Of a stretch of DNA of 64,000 nt, positions 8,938 to 18,000 are shown one piece after another (the stretch's first letter is position 1; every line of letters starts with the position of its first letter). This DNA is from Methylobacterium sp. NMS14P (GTDB lineage Bacteria > Pseudomonadota > Alphaproteobacteria > Rhizobiales > Beijerinckiaceae): the NCBI RefSeq assembly GCF_028583545.1, contig NZ_CP087106.1, positions 62,001-126,000 of the forward strand. The letters are read 5' to 3'. The position numbers and the translations under genes were made by a program. A model generated the notes under the pieces. It worked only from the letters and a program-made list of their open reading frames with translations, searched no databases and was not told the origin of the DNA.

Positions 8938-9068
8938 GCCTGCCGCTTATCAGAGCCGGTTCCGACAGGCGAGACGGGTTGTGCACTGGGGCGGGTCGCC
9001 GCAACGCAGAGAGGCGGCCCGACGGGACCGCCTCGAAGACTGGATGGCGGGTCGAAGACCCGGCGACG

Positions 9069-9245
9069 TCAGAGCCTGGGCGAGCGCCCGCGCATCACGC
9101 CGAACACGGCGGAGATCAGGAACAGCGCGATCGCCACGAAGAAGACGATCTTGGCCGCCTCCATCGCCGTGCCGGCGATGCCGCCGAAACCGAGGAGCGC
9201 CGCCACGAGAGCGACGACGAGAAACGTGACAGCCCAACCGATCAT
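9069..9245 (-). CDS. DUF1328 small membrane protein (YtjA family)
   Basis: A 58-residue protein with two predicted membrane helices (residues ~4-23 and ~31-52) separated by a short GGIAGTA turn, ending RGRSPRL. Sequence and length match the DUF1328/YtjA family of inner-membrane proteins found in many alphaproteobacteria. An upstream GAGGAT ribosome site supports the start. Function is unknown. It sits next to a CsbD-like gene in the same orientation, a pairing that suggests general or envelope stress expression. Confidence 0.85.
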   Translation of the reverse strand: MIGWAVTFLVVALVAALLGFGGIAGTAMEAAKIVFFVAIALFLISAVFGVMRGRSPRL

Positions 9246-9322
9246 GGCATCCTCGTGTTATTCGGGTCGGTTCAGTTCTGGAACCCGCGCGCGGCGGGTT
9301 CCGTTCCGGTCGCGCTCGACGA

Positions 9323-9514
9323 TCAGAGCTTGTCGGTGGCGGACTTCACCGCGCTCTTGGCGTCGCCGACGGTGCCCTGGGCCTTGCCCTTGAGCTCCTG
9401 GGCGGCGCCCTCGGCCTTGAGCTTGTCGTTGCCGGTCGCGTCGCCGATGCCCTGCTTTGCCTTGCCGACGGCCTCGTTGGCGACACCCTTGATCTTGTCG
9501 GTGGTGCTGCTCAT
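9323..9514 (-). CDS. CsbD-family stress protein
   Basis: A 63-residue hydrophilic, Lys/Ala-rich protein with the CsbD pattern: [15 protein letters not shown], then [17 protein letters not shown] and a VGDAKSAVK end. CsbD proteins are small, disordered, general-stress induced proteins (sigma-B regulated in Bacillus). The frame is open 33 codons further upstream, but the family starts at [10 protein letters not shown], which I used. It lies 77 bases upstream of the DUF1328 gene on the same strand, so the two may share a stress promoter. Confidence 0.88.
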   Translation of the reverse strand: MSSTTDKIKGVANEAVGKAKQGIGDATGNDKLKAEGAAQELKGKAQGTVGDAKSAVKSATDKL

Positions 9515-9660
9515 GGCATTGTCCTCTTGCTCGATCTGCGGCGGCGCCGCACTGGTTCCTGAAACGGTCACGGTCGGCGGAATGTTCCAGGCCTTAACAT
9601 TGACTTGGATCAAGCGAGCCCGCCGCCCCGCGCCCGTCGCGTCAGTGGGATGAGAACAGC

Positions 9661-10149
9661 TTGGCTGCCGATCCGATCCATCCGGCCCGGGCGGAACCGT
9701 CCGGAAGCCTGACCGCGCTCGATCACGCTTTCGCGGCCGCCCGCGCCGCCGCCGCTGCCGGGGAGGTCCCGGTCGGCGCCGCGGTGGTCCGGGACGGGGT
9801 CATCCTGGCGGTCGCCCACAATCGGCCGCGCGAACTGCACGACCCGACGGCGCACGCGGAGATCCTGGCGATCCGCGCGGCCTGCGCCGCGCTCGGCACC
9901 GAGCGCCTCGTCGGCTGCGATCTCTACGTCACCCTGGAGCCGTGCCCGATGTGTGCCGGCGCGATCTCCTTCGCGCGGATCCGGCGGCTCTACTACGGGG
10001 CGGCCGATCCGAAGGGAGGCGGGGTCGAGCACGGGCCGCGCGTCTTCGATCAGCCGACCTGTCACCACGCCCCGGAGGTCTACGGCGGCTTCCGTGAGCG
10101 CGAAGCGGCGGCCCTGCTCCGGGCGTTCTTCGCGCAGCGCCGGGACTGA
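9661..10149 (+). CDS. tadA: tRNA adenosine(34) deaminase TadA
   Basis: A 162-residue zinc deaminase converting A34 to inosine in tRNA-Arg(ACG). The zinc/catalytic motif HAE (65-67) and PCPMCAG (94-100) are intact, as is the C-terminal YGGFREREA block. The start is read as TTG 9661, since an ATG at 9650 is in another frame. The N-terminal ~15 residues are poorly conserved, so the start is the least certain part. Confidence 0.93.
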   Translation: MAADPIHPARAEPSGSLTALDHAFAAARAAAAAGEVPVGAAVVRDGVILAVAHNRPRELHDPTAHAEILAIRAACAALGTERLVGCDLYVTLEPCPMCAGAISFARIRRLYYGAADPKGGGVEHGPRVFDQPTCHHAPEVYGGFREREAAALLRAFFAQRRD

Positions 10150-10212
10150 CGCGACGTCGGGCGGGCGGACAGGTTCCTATCGGCCCGCAGCGGGCCAGCA
10201 GAGGAGGGCACG

Positions 10213-10917
10213 ATGATCCCGACCTATTCCAGAGCCCTGATCGTCGGGGCGGGCTTCGGACTCAGCGCGTCGCTCGCGCGCCTGCTCGCGGCCGACGGCC
10301 TGACGATCGGACTCGCCGCCCGGAACGTCGACAAGCTCGCCGCGCTGGCGGCCGAGACGGGCGCGGCGGTGCATGCCTGCGACGCCAGCCGGCCCGCGGA
10401 GGTCGAGGCCCTGTTCGCCCGCCTCGAACCCGCGCTCGGCGGTCCCCCGGATGTCGTCGTCTACAACGCCAGCGGTCGCCTGCGCGGCCCGGTCACCGAC
10501 CTCGACCCGGACGCGGTCGCCCAGGCCCTGATGGTGTCGGCGTATGGCGGTTTCCTCGTGGCACAGGCCGCCGCGCGCCGCATGCTGCCGCACCGTCACG
10601 GCGCGATCCTGCTCACCGGCGCCTCGGCGAGCGTGAAGGGCTTCGCCGGGTCGGCCCCGTTCGCGATGGGGAAGTTCGCCCTCCGGGGACTCGGCCAGAG
10701 CCTCGCCCGGGAATTGCAGCCCCAGGGCATTCACGTCGCCCACATCGTGGTCGACGGCGCGATCCGCAATCCGGCCCGCGGCGGCGAGCCGCCGGAGGCT
10801 CCCGACAGTCACCTCGATCCCGACGCCGTCGCCCGGGCCTATCTCGACCTGTTGCGCCAGGACCGGAGCGCCTGGACTTCCGAGGTGGAACTGCGTCCCT
10901 GGACGGAGCGGTTCTGA
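10213..10917 (+). CDS. SDR-family protein with Phe at the catalytic Tyr position
   Basis: A 234-residue short-chain dehydrogenase-like protein. It keeps a glycine-rich cofactor motif (GAGFGLSAS, 12-20), the structural NAS/NAG block (85-87) and Ser138/140. The active-site YxxxK reads FAMGK (Phe150...Lys154), so the usual tyrosine is missing. I recall similar PFAMGKFALRG blocks in related proteins, so this may be a family property rather than a mutation. It may still bind NAD(P) but use another residue or lack reductase activity. It ends 7 bases before a convergent gene. Confidence 0.85.
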   Translation: MIPTYSRALIVGAGFGLSASLARLLAADGLTIGLAARNVDKLAALAAETGAAVHACDASRPAEVEALFARLEPALGGPPDVVVYNASGRLRGPVTDLDPDAVAQALMVSAYGGFLVAQAAARRMLPHRHGAILLTGASASVKGFAGSAPFAMGKFALRGLGQSLARELQPQGIHVAHIVVDGAIRNPARGGEPPEAPDSHLDPDAVARAYLDLLRQDRSAWTSEVELRPWTERF

Positions 10918-10924
10918 CGCCGCC

Positions 10925-12703
10925 TCAGGGGTTCACGCGCAGGCCGAGCAGGAAGGTGTTCTCCCGGAAGCTGGACCCGGCGACCGTGCTGTCGAACTTC
11001 TGATAGATGTAAGTGCCGCGCAGGGTCAGCCAGCGCGTGAAATGGTAGTCGAGCCGCGCGGTCGCCGAGAAGCCGTTCTCGCGGATGCTGCTGCTCTGGT
11101 AGTCGTTCCGGAGATACGATCCGCCCAGGACGATCGAGAGGTTTCGCAGCAGGTCGTGCTGCACTTCCAGCGTCGCGACCTCGGTGAGGACGCCGCTGGA
11201 GCCCGGGATCGTCGTCTCGGTGACGCCGGTCGCCGCCGTGAACCGCACAGTGGTGAGCGGGCTCGCCGCCCAGACCAGCGCCGCGTTGAGCAGCGGGGCG
11301 TTGATGTCGCGCAGGCTCGGATCGACGTAGGTCCGATGCTGGATGCCGGCCGAGATCTCGCCGGTCAACGAGCGCGCGAGGCCGATGCTCGTCCCGAACG
11401 CGACGGCGATGCCGTCCGAATCGCGCCGGACGCCTGTCGCGTCGAAGCGCTGGTCGTAGACGCGCGTGTCGCCGAGCAGGTCGATGAACGGGCTGAAATC
11501 CGGATTGATCTCGTAGGCCGTGCGCAGCTGCAGACTGTACTGGTTCAGGTTGCGGTCGGACTGGTTGACGATCGTCCCGTCCGCCAGGCGCGCGTTGTCG
11601 AACTCGGAGCGATCGACGGACCCGCGCAGGGTGACCGACAGGCGGTTGAACGTCTCCGTCGCCCCGAGCGAGCCGCCGTAGACGGCCAGAAGCGGTCGGG
11701 TCGTGGCGGTGGCAGCCTGGAGGTTGGCGCTCGAGGTGCGCTGCGTGTCCACCAGGAACCGTCCCTCCGCGTCGATGCGCAGGTCCCGGTTGGCATCGAT
11801 GCGCAGACGGACCACGCCGTCGGCCGCGGGGCGGCTCGCGGCCTCGTTCTGCGGCGTCTCCAGGTACGACCCTCGGAGCGAACCCTGGAGCGAGCTGGAG
11901 GACCAGTTGCTCCGGAAGTCGACGGTCGCGTCGGTGCGCAGCGCGACCGAGCCCTTGGCGATCTGGCGGGTGGTCTGGTCCGGATTCGAATCGTAGCCGA
12001 CGCTCTGCGCGAAGGTCGGGAGCACCGTGAAGGTCCCGACCTGATAGCCGATCGGCGCGTAGGCCGGGTCGGTGGGGATCGCGCGCGCCAGGTCGGTGCC
12101 GAGGATGAAACCCGGGGTCAGGAGACCGAGGGCCGGCGCGATGGACTGGAACGGGAGGATCGGCCGGATCGGCGACACGACCTGCGGGTTCGGGACGCCG
12201 ACCACCGCCTGCTGGACGATCGGTGTCAACCGCAGCGCCGGAGGCGGGGTCTGCGTCACGTCCTGGGTCACCCGCCGCGTCGCGGAGCCGATCCGCCGCG
12301 GCGGCGCGGCCCGCGTGCGCAGGAGAGTCGACGGCGCGAGGTTGGCCGGCGCCGTCGAGGATCCGCCGGTGCGCCGTCCCCCCGAGGTGACGCGGGTGCT
12401 GAGCTGGGACACGCCGGTCTGACCGGGGATCTGCGTCTGCGCGGGGGGCGAGAGCGGCGACCGGAGGCTGTCACCGCCGGTCTGCTCGCCGCCGGTCGCG
12501 TCGCCGCCGAGCGCGCCGCGGGTCTGATCGCGGCTCAGGCCGTCCGGGATGCTGCGCTTGAGTGTCGGCAGGCCGTTCGGGGCCGTGTCCTGGCCGATGC
12601 CGGGATTGTCGGGCTGGCCGGTGACGGGGCTGGTCGCATCGAACCGCTGGGCTGCCGCGGGCGCCGCCAGCGCGACGCCGAGCGCCGCGGCGGCGAGCCG
12701 CAT
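10925..12703 (-). CDS. Outer membrane beta-barrel protein (BBP2_2-like)
   Basis: A 592-residue secreted protein. The N-terminal signal peptide (RLAAAALGVALAAPAAA) is followed by ~170 residues of Gln/Pro/Thr-rich linker. The rest is rich in alternating polar/hydrophobic strands (YSLQLRTAYEI, ARLDYHFTRWLTLRGTYIY) and ends SFRENTFLLGLRVNP, an outer-membrane beta-strand end. The pattern fits the BBP2_2 group found with exopolysaccharide loci, but no polysaccharide genes are adjacent. The frame also allows a GTG start at 12739, with a GGAG 11 bases upstream; I prefer the ATG for the compact signal peptide. Confidence 0.78.
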   Translation of the reverse strand: MRLAAAALGVALAAPAAAQRFDATSPVTGQPDNPGIGQDTAPNGLPTLKRSIPDGLSRDQTRGALGGDATGGEQTGGDSLRSPLSPPAQTQIPGQTGVSQLSTRVTSGGRRTGGSSTAPANLAPSTLLRTRAAPPRRIGSATRRVTQDVTQTPPPALRLTPIVQQAVVGVPNPQVVSPIRPILPFQSIAPALGLLTPGFILGTDLARAIPTDPAYAPIGYQVGTFTVLPTFAQSVGYDSNPDQTTRQIAKGSVALRTDATVDFRSNWSSSSLQGSLRGSYLETPQNEAASRPAADGVVRLRIDANRDLRIDAEGRFLVDTQRTSSANLQAATATTRPLLAVYGGSLGATETFNRLSVTLRGSVDRSEFDNARLADGTIVNQSDRNLNQYSLQLRTAYEINPDFSPFIDLLGDTRVYDQRFDATGVRRDSDGIAVAFGTSIGLARSLTGEISAGIQHRTYVDPSLRDINAPLLNAALVWAASPLTTVRFTAATGVTETTIPGSSGVLTEVATLEVQHDLLRNLSIVLGGSYLRNDYQSSSIRENGFSATARLDYHFTRWLTLRGTYIYQKFDSTVAGSSFRENTFLLGLRVNP

Positions 12704-13023
12704 CCTCTGCCGTTCCCGCCGGTCAGCCGCCGTCCGCACCTGATCCCGGTCTCCGCCAAAGTCCCCGGCACCAGAGCGCGGAGATCACAGGTCACGCCGC
12801 CCCAGAACTGGTTGTCGGCATGGTTAACGAACCCTAGCGGCGACGTGGTTAATGCCCCGTCAACGGCCGTACGGCGGCAGGATTCAGCCGCGACGATTCA
12901 ATCTCACCTGTCCATCGCGAATACGTTTGAGATTTTGCGTATACTATGCTAGAGACGGTCAGACTTCGATCGCATCCGAGAGGGATTGGTCGACCCGAAC
13001 AACTGTAACTCCTGAGGTTTGAC

Positions 13024-13524
13024 GTGAGTGAGAACGCAGGCAGCGAGCACGGCCCGGCGATCGGGCTCGCGGTCGATATCGTCGCCGCTTACGTGTCGAA
13101 CAATTCCGTTCCCGTATCGGAACTTCCCGGATTGATCGGCGGTATCCACGCGGCGCTGAACGGGTTGACAACTCAAGGTCGTGCCGCGAACTCGGCGGTG
13201 GAGAAACTAAGTCCGTCGCAGATCCGGAAGTCGGTCACGACTGATCATATTGTCAGCTTCGAGGACGGGAAGCCGTACAAGACGCTCCGGCGGCACCTGA
13301 CGCTGCGCGGCCTGACGCCCGAGGCCTACCGCGAGAAGTGGGGTTTGCCGCGGGACTATCCGATGACCGCGGCGAGCTATTCGGCGCAGCGATCGGAACT
13401 GGCCCGCGCCCTCGGCCTCGGACAGCAGCGCCGCAAGTCCCGCGGCGGGCCCGCGGCCGCACCCGAGGCGCCGCCCGCGCCGGCCGCCAAATCGCGGGGC
13501 CGCAAGAAGGCGCCGGCCGAGTAA
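13024..13524 (+). CDS. MucR/Ros-family transcriptional regulator without Cys zinc ligands
   Basis: A 166-residue regulator with the MucR layout: N-terminal GLAVDIVAAYVSNN and LIGGIHAAL, then the Ros DNA-binding fold ending KTLRRHLTLRGLTPEAYREKWGLPRDYPM and a basic C-terminal tail. In zinc-binding Ros/MucR proteins the fold begins with a C-x2-C pair; here the same place reads IVSFEDGKPYK with no Cys, and only one of the usual His remains. Some Mesorhizobium Ros homologues fold without zinc, so it is probably functional. MucR proteins control surface polysaccharide, motility and cell-cycle genes. GTG start with TGAGG upstream; the region before it is AT-rich with a TATACT box near 12940. Confidence 0.88.
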   Translation: MSENAGSEHGPAIGLAVDIVAAYVSNNSVPVSELPGLIGGIHAALNGLTTQGRAANSAVEKLSPSQIRKSVTTDHIVSFEDGKPYKTLRRHLTLRGLTPEAYREKWGLPRDYPMTAASYSAQRSELARALGLGQQRRKSRGGPAAAPEAPPAPAAKSRGRKKAPAE

Positions 13525-13830
13525 GGAAGCCGACCAGGGCTCAGCGGCTTCGAGCCCCGGAGCGACGACCGGGATCTCGGCAGCACCTAGATCAGGCCGC
13601 GGTGGCCGATGAGGGCGGCCCGCCATCGCGCGCTCGGCCCTCGCTGCCGCGGGCGTCGACAAGACGCACGTCCTTCCCGACCCGGCGGCCGAGGCGACGA
13701 TCGCCTGACCGACCGTCCCATGCCCCTGCGCGCCGCGCAACTGTGCGCCGCGCTGCTGACGCTATCCAACGGCGACCGCGCTGCGATGCTGCTCTGCACC
13801 ATCGACCCGCCCGCGCCGTAGGACGTCCCC
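13525..13830. other. Intergenic region between mucR homologue and MFS gene
   Basis: About 300 bases with no convincing gene. A GGGCTC/GAGCCC hairpin (13537-13542 with 13552-13557) just after the regulator could act as a weak terminator. Short Arg/Pro-rich frames occur on both strands but have no start signal or recognisable motif. Confidence 0.4.
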
Positions 13831-15006
13831 GTGCCGCCCCTGCCGATCCTCGCCCTCGCCGTCGCCTCGTTCGGGATCGGCACCACCGAATTCGTCATCA
13901 TGGGTCTGCTCCCGGAGGTGGCGCAGAGCTTCGGCGTCACCATTCCGCAGGCCGGCTACCTGGTCTCGGGCTACGCCATGGGCGTGGTCGTCGGCGCGCC
14001 GATCGTGGCGATCGCCACCGCGGGCCTGCCGCGCAAGACCGCGCTCCTCGCGCTGATGGCCGTGTTCCTCGCGGGCAATCTCGGGTGCGCGCTGGCACCC
14101 AGCTACGGCCTGCTGATGGCCGCGCGGATCCTGACGGCCTTCGCCCACGGCGCGTTCTTCGGCATCGGCGCCGTGGTGGCGTGGGATCTCGTGCCGCGGG
14201 AGAAGCGGACGCAGGCGGTCTCGCTGATGTTCGCGGGCCTCACCCTCGCCAACGTGCTCGGCGTGCCGCTCGGCACCGCCCTCGGGCAGGAGGCGGGCTG
14301 GCGCTCGACCTTCTGGGCGGTGGTCGTGATCGGGCTCGCGGCGGGGCTCGCGATCCAGCTCTGCGTGCCGGACGGACTTCCCGGGACGCGCGGCCGGCTC
14401 GTCAGCGAGTTCCGGGCGCTCGGGCGCTGGCCGGTGCTGCGGCCGATGCTGATCTCGACCCTGTCCTCGGTGAGCTTCTTCACGGTCTTCACCTACATCA
14501 CGCCGTTCCTGACCGGGGTGACCGGTTTCACGCCGCAGGGCGTGACCGGCGTGCTGTTCGCCGCCGGAACGGGATTGACCGTCGGCAATCTCCTGGGCGG
14601 CCATCTGGCCGACCGCGGCCCGATGGCGACCATCGTCGGCAGCTTCCTGGGCATCGTGGCGGCCCTGCTGGTGCTGGCCGCGGTCGCGCACCATCCGGCA
14701 CTCACGGTCGCCGTGGTGGTCGTCTGGTCGGGCCTAGTCTTCGCCCTGGTCTCGCCCCTGCAGATCTGGGTCGTGGAGGCAGCCAGCGACGCGCCGAATC
14801 TCGCCTCGACGCTGAACCAGGGCGCGTTCAACCTCGGCAACGCCACCGGTGCCTGGATCGGCGGCACGGCGCTGACCCTCGGGGCCGGCTACGGCCAGCT
14901 GCCGCTGATCGCCGCTGCGGTGTCGCTCGCCGGCCTCGGGCTGGTGCTCACCGCGGTCAGTCGCGGGCGCCACGGCGTCGCCGGGGCGTCCGCGCCCGGG
15001 GCCTGA
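13831..15006 (+). CDS. MFS exporter, DHA1/AraJ-like
   Basis: A 391-residue integral membrane protein with about 12 helices. The N-terminal GIGTTEFVIMGLLPEVA block is characteristic of the AraJ/SotB/purine-efflux branch of DHA1 transporters, proton-driven exporters of drugs, sugars or nucleobases. A central loop at about residues 190-200 separates the two six-helix halves. GTG start. It stands alone on its strand and is followed after four bases by the stop of the convergent GDH gene. Confidence 0.88.
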   Translation: MPPLPILALAVASFGIGTTEFVIMGLLPEVAQSFGVTIPQAGYLVSGYAMGVVVGAPIVAIATAGLPRKTALLALMAVFLAGNLGCALAPSYGLLMAARILTAFAHGAFFGIGAVVAWDLVPREKRTQAVSLMFAGLTLANVLGVPLGTALGQEAGWRSTFWAVVVIGLAAGLAIQLCVPDGLPGTRGRLVSEFRALGRWPVLRPMLISTLSSVSFFTVFTYITPFLTGVTGFTPQGVTGVLFAAGTGLTVGNLLGGHLADRGPMATIVGSFLGIVAALLVLAAVAHHPALTVAVVVVWSGLVFALVSPLQIWVVEAASDAPNLASTLNQGAFNLGNATGAWIGGTALTLGAGYGQLPLIAAAVSLAGLGLVLTAVSRGRHGVAGASAPGA

Positions 15007-15010
15007 TCGC

Positions 15011-18000
15011 TCAGTCGGCCCGGACGAGGTCGCCGAGCAGGCTCGCCGCCACCGTCGCCTTGGAGACCGTCAGGCCGGAGGCGCTGATCGCGTCCACGGC
15101 CTCGCGGATCCGGGCCAGCGAGGCGCCGCGCGCCCGGATCCAGGCCTCCACCGCTTCCGGCCCGGCGCCGAGATCCGCCACCACCTCGGCCGTCAGCTTC
15201 CGGTGGGCGGCGGCGATGCCGGCGCCCGCGCGCTCCAGGGCGACGCGGTCGAACGTGTCGGCCACCGGCACGGTCCGCGCCGCGGCGGCGAGGTCATCCA
15301 GGCGGAAGGCGTGTTCCAGGGCGAAATGCGTCGCCGCGACGTCCTCGACCGGCCGGCCGCTGGCCTCCGCGACCCGGACGATGTCGGGGGCGGAGACCAG
15401 TGCGCTGAGCGAGGCGAGGCGCCGCGCCTGGGCCGGGGCCATGCCGTGCCCGGTCAGCTCCGCCTCGCGGGCGCCGATGGTCGCCAGCGCCTCGTCGCCG
15501 AGCACCTTGGGCAGGGCCGCCTCCACGGCGGCGATGCCGTCCCGATAGCGCGCGACCACCGGCGCGAGGCCGCCGCTCAGGTCGAGGTTGCGGATGAACC
15601 AAACGATCCGGTTCGACAGCAGATCCTGGACCTCCGCGTAGAGGTCGAGCTGTCCCTGGCCGGAGACCCGGCCCGCGAGGCCGTCGATGGCGAGGTTCAG
15701 CTCCATCAGGCCGAAGGCGTCGCGGGTCACCGCGTAGGCCTTCGCGATGGTCGCGGCGTCGGCCCCGGTGCCGTCGACGAGGCGGGTGACCAGCGACGGG
15801 CCGCCGCGATTGACGATGATGTTGGCGAGCGCCGTGGCGATGATCTCGCGGCGCAGGCGGTGTCCCTTGACGGCGTCGGGGAAGCGTTCGCGCAGGGCCT
15901 TCGGGAAGTAGCGCTGCAGCTCCCGGTCGAAGTACGGGTCGTTCGGCACGGCGCTCTCGAGGATCGCGTCGTGCAGCGACAGCTTCGCGTAGGCGAGCAG
16001 CACGGCGTATTCCGGGCGGGTCAGCCCCTCGTTCCGCCGCATCCGCTCGGCGAGCGTGCCGTCATCCGGCAGGTACTCGACCGCCCGATCGAGCCGGCTC
16101 TCGGCCTCCAGCGCCTGCATCGTCCGCATGGCGAAGCCGGTCTCGCCCAGGCCGCCGCGCTGGGCGAGAGACAGGGCGAGCGTCTGCAACTCATTGTTGC
16201 GCAGCACGAGGCGCCCGACCTCGTCGGTCATATCGGCGAGCAGGGTGTTGCGCGCCCCGTAGCTGAGCCTGCCGTCCCGCTCCGGCGTCATCAGCGCGAT
16301 CTTGATGTTCACCTCGACGTCCGACGTGTTCACGCCGGCCGAGTTGTCGATGGCGTCGGTGTTGAGGCGGACGCCCGCGCGCGCCGCCTCGATGCGCCCG
16401 CGCTGCGTCAGGCCGAGATTGGCGCCCTCGCCGACGACCTTCGCGCGCAGCTCCGGCCCTGTGATGCGCAGGGCGTCGTTGGCGCGGTCGCCGGCATCCT
16501 CGTCGGTCTCGGTGGTGGCCCGGACATAGGTGCCGATGCCGCCGAACCAGAGCAGGTCGGCGGGCGCCTTCAGGATCGCCTGCATCAGCTCCGTGGGCGT
16601 CGCCTCGGACCGGTCGAAGCCCAGCGCGGACCGGATCGCCTCCGAGAGCGGCACGGTCTTCAGGCTGCGCGGGAACACGCCGCCGCCCTCCGAGATCAGG
16701 CTCCTGTCGTAATCCGCCCAGGAGGACCGGCCCAGATCGAACAGCCGCCGCCGCTCGGAGAAGCTGCGGGCGGCGTCCGGGTTCGGGTCCAGGAAGATGT
16801 CGCGGTGGTCGAAGGCCGCGATCAGGCGGATGCTCTCGGAGAGCAGCATGCCGTTGCCGAACACGTCGCCCGACATGTCGCCGACGCCGACCGCGGTGAT
16901 CGGGTCGGTCTGCACGTCCACGTCGATCTCGCGGAAATGCCGGCGCACCGCCTCCCAGGCGCCGCGGGCGGTGATGCCCATGCCCTTGTGGTCGTAGCCC
17001 TGGCTGCCGCCGGACGCGAAGGCGTCGCCGAGCCAGTGGCCCTTCTCCAGCGAGAGGGCGTTGGCGATGTCCGAGAAAGTGGCGGTGCCCTTGTCGGCGG
17101 CGACCACCAGATAGGCGTCGTCGGGATCGTGCCGCACCGTGTCGGGCGGCGGCACGATCGCGTTGTCGACGATGTTGTCGGTCAGTTCGAGCAGCGTGCG
17201 GATGAAGATCCGGTAGCTCTCGGTCCCCTCCTGCATCCAGGCGGCGCGGTCGGAGGCCGGCGGCAGCCGCTTCGGGAAGAAGCCACCCTTGGCGCCCACC
17301 GGCACGATCACGGCGTTCTTCACCTGCTGGGCCTTCACGAGGCCGAGGATCTCGGTGCGGAAATCCTCCGGCCGGTCGGACCAGCGCAGGCCACCGCGGG
17401 CCACGTAGCCGAAGCGGAGGTGCACGCCCTCGACGCGGGGCGAGTAGACGAAGATCTCGAAGAACGGCCGCGGCAGCGGCATCGCCGTCACCTTCGCGCA
17501 GGCGAACTTGAAGCTGATCGTCTCCCGCGGCTGCCCGTCGGCGCCGGTCTGGTAGAAGTTCGTCCGCACCGCCGCCTCGACGAGGTTGACGAACCGGCGC
17601 AGGATCCGGTCGTCGTCGAGGCTCGTGACCTCTGCGAGCGCCGTCTCGATGCCGGCGCGCACCTCGGCCTCCTGGGCGGTCCGGTCGCCGGCGAGGGCCG
17701 GGTCGAACCGGGCGTGGAACAGGGCCACGACGGCGCGCGCGATCCCGGCGTGGCGGCTCAGCGTGCCCGCGAGGTAGTCCTGCCCGTAGCGGATGCGCAG
17801 CTGGCGCAGGTAGCGGCCGAGAGCCCGGAGCAGGGCCGCCTCCCGCCAGGGCAGGGCGGCCTCCAGGACGAGCCGGTTGTAGCCGTCGGACTCGGCGATG
17901 CCGTCCGCGATGGCGAGCATCGCGGCCTCCAGCGGCCGCTCCAGTGCCGCGAGGTCGATCGGGGCGCCGGTGGCGCGCTCGATCAGCATGTCGTGCAGCC

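Noticed and set aside
13609..13821. A 70-codon plus-strand frame before the MFS gene
   Set aside because: No ribosome site, Arg/Pro-rich first half and no recognisable family; treated as empty intergenic sequence.
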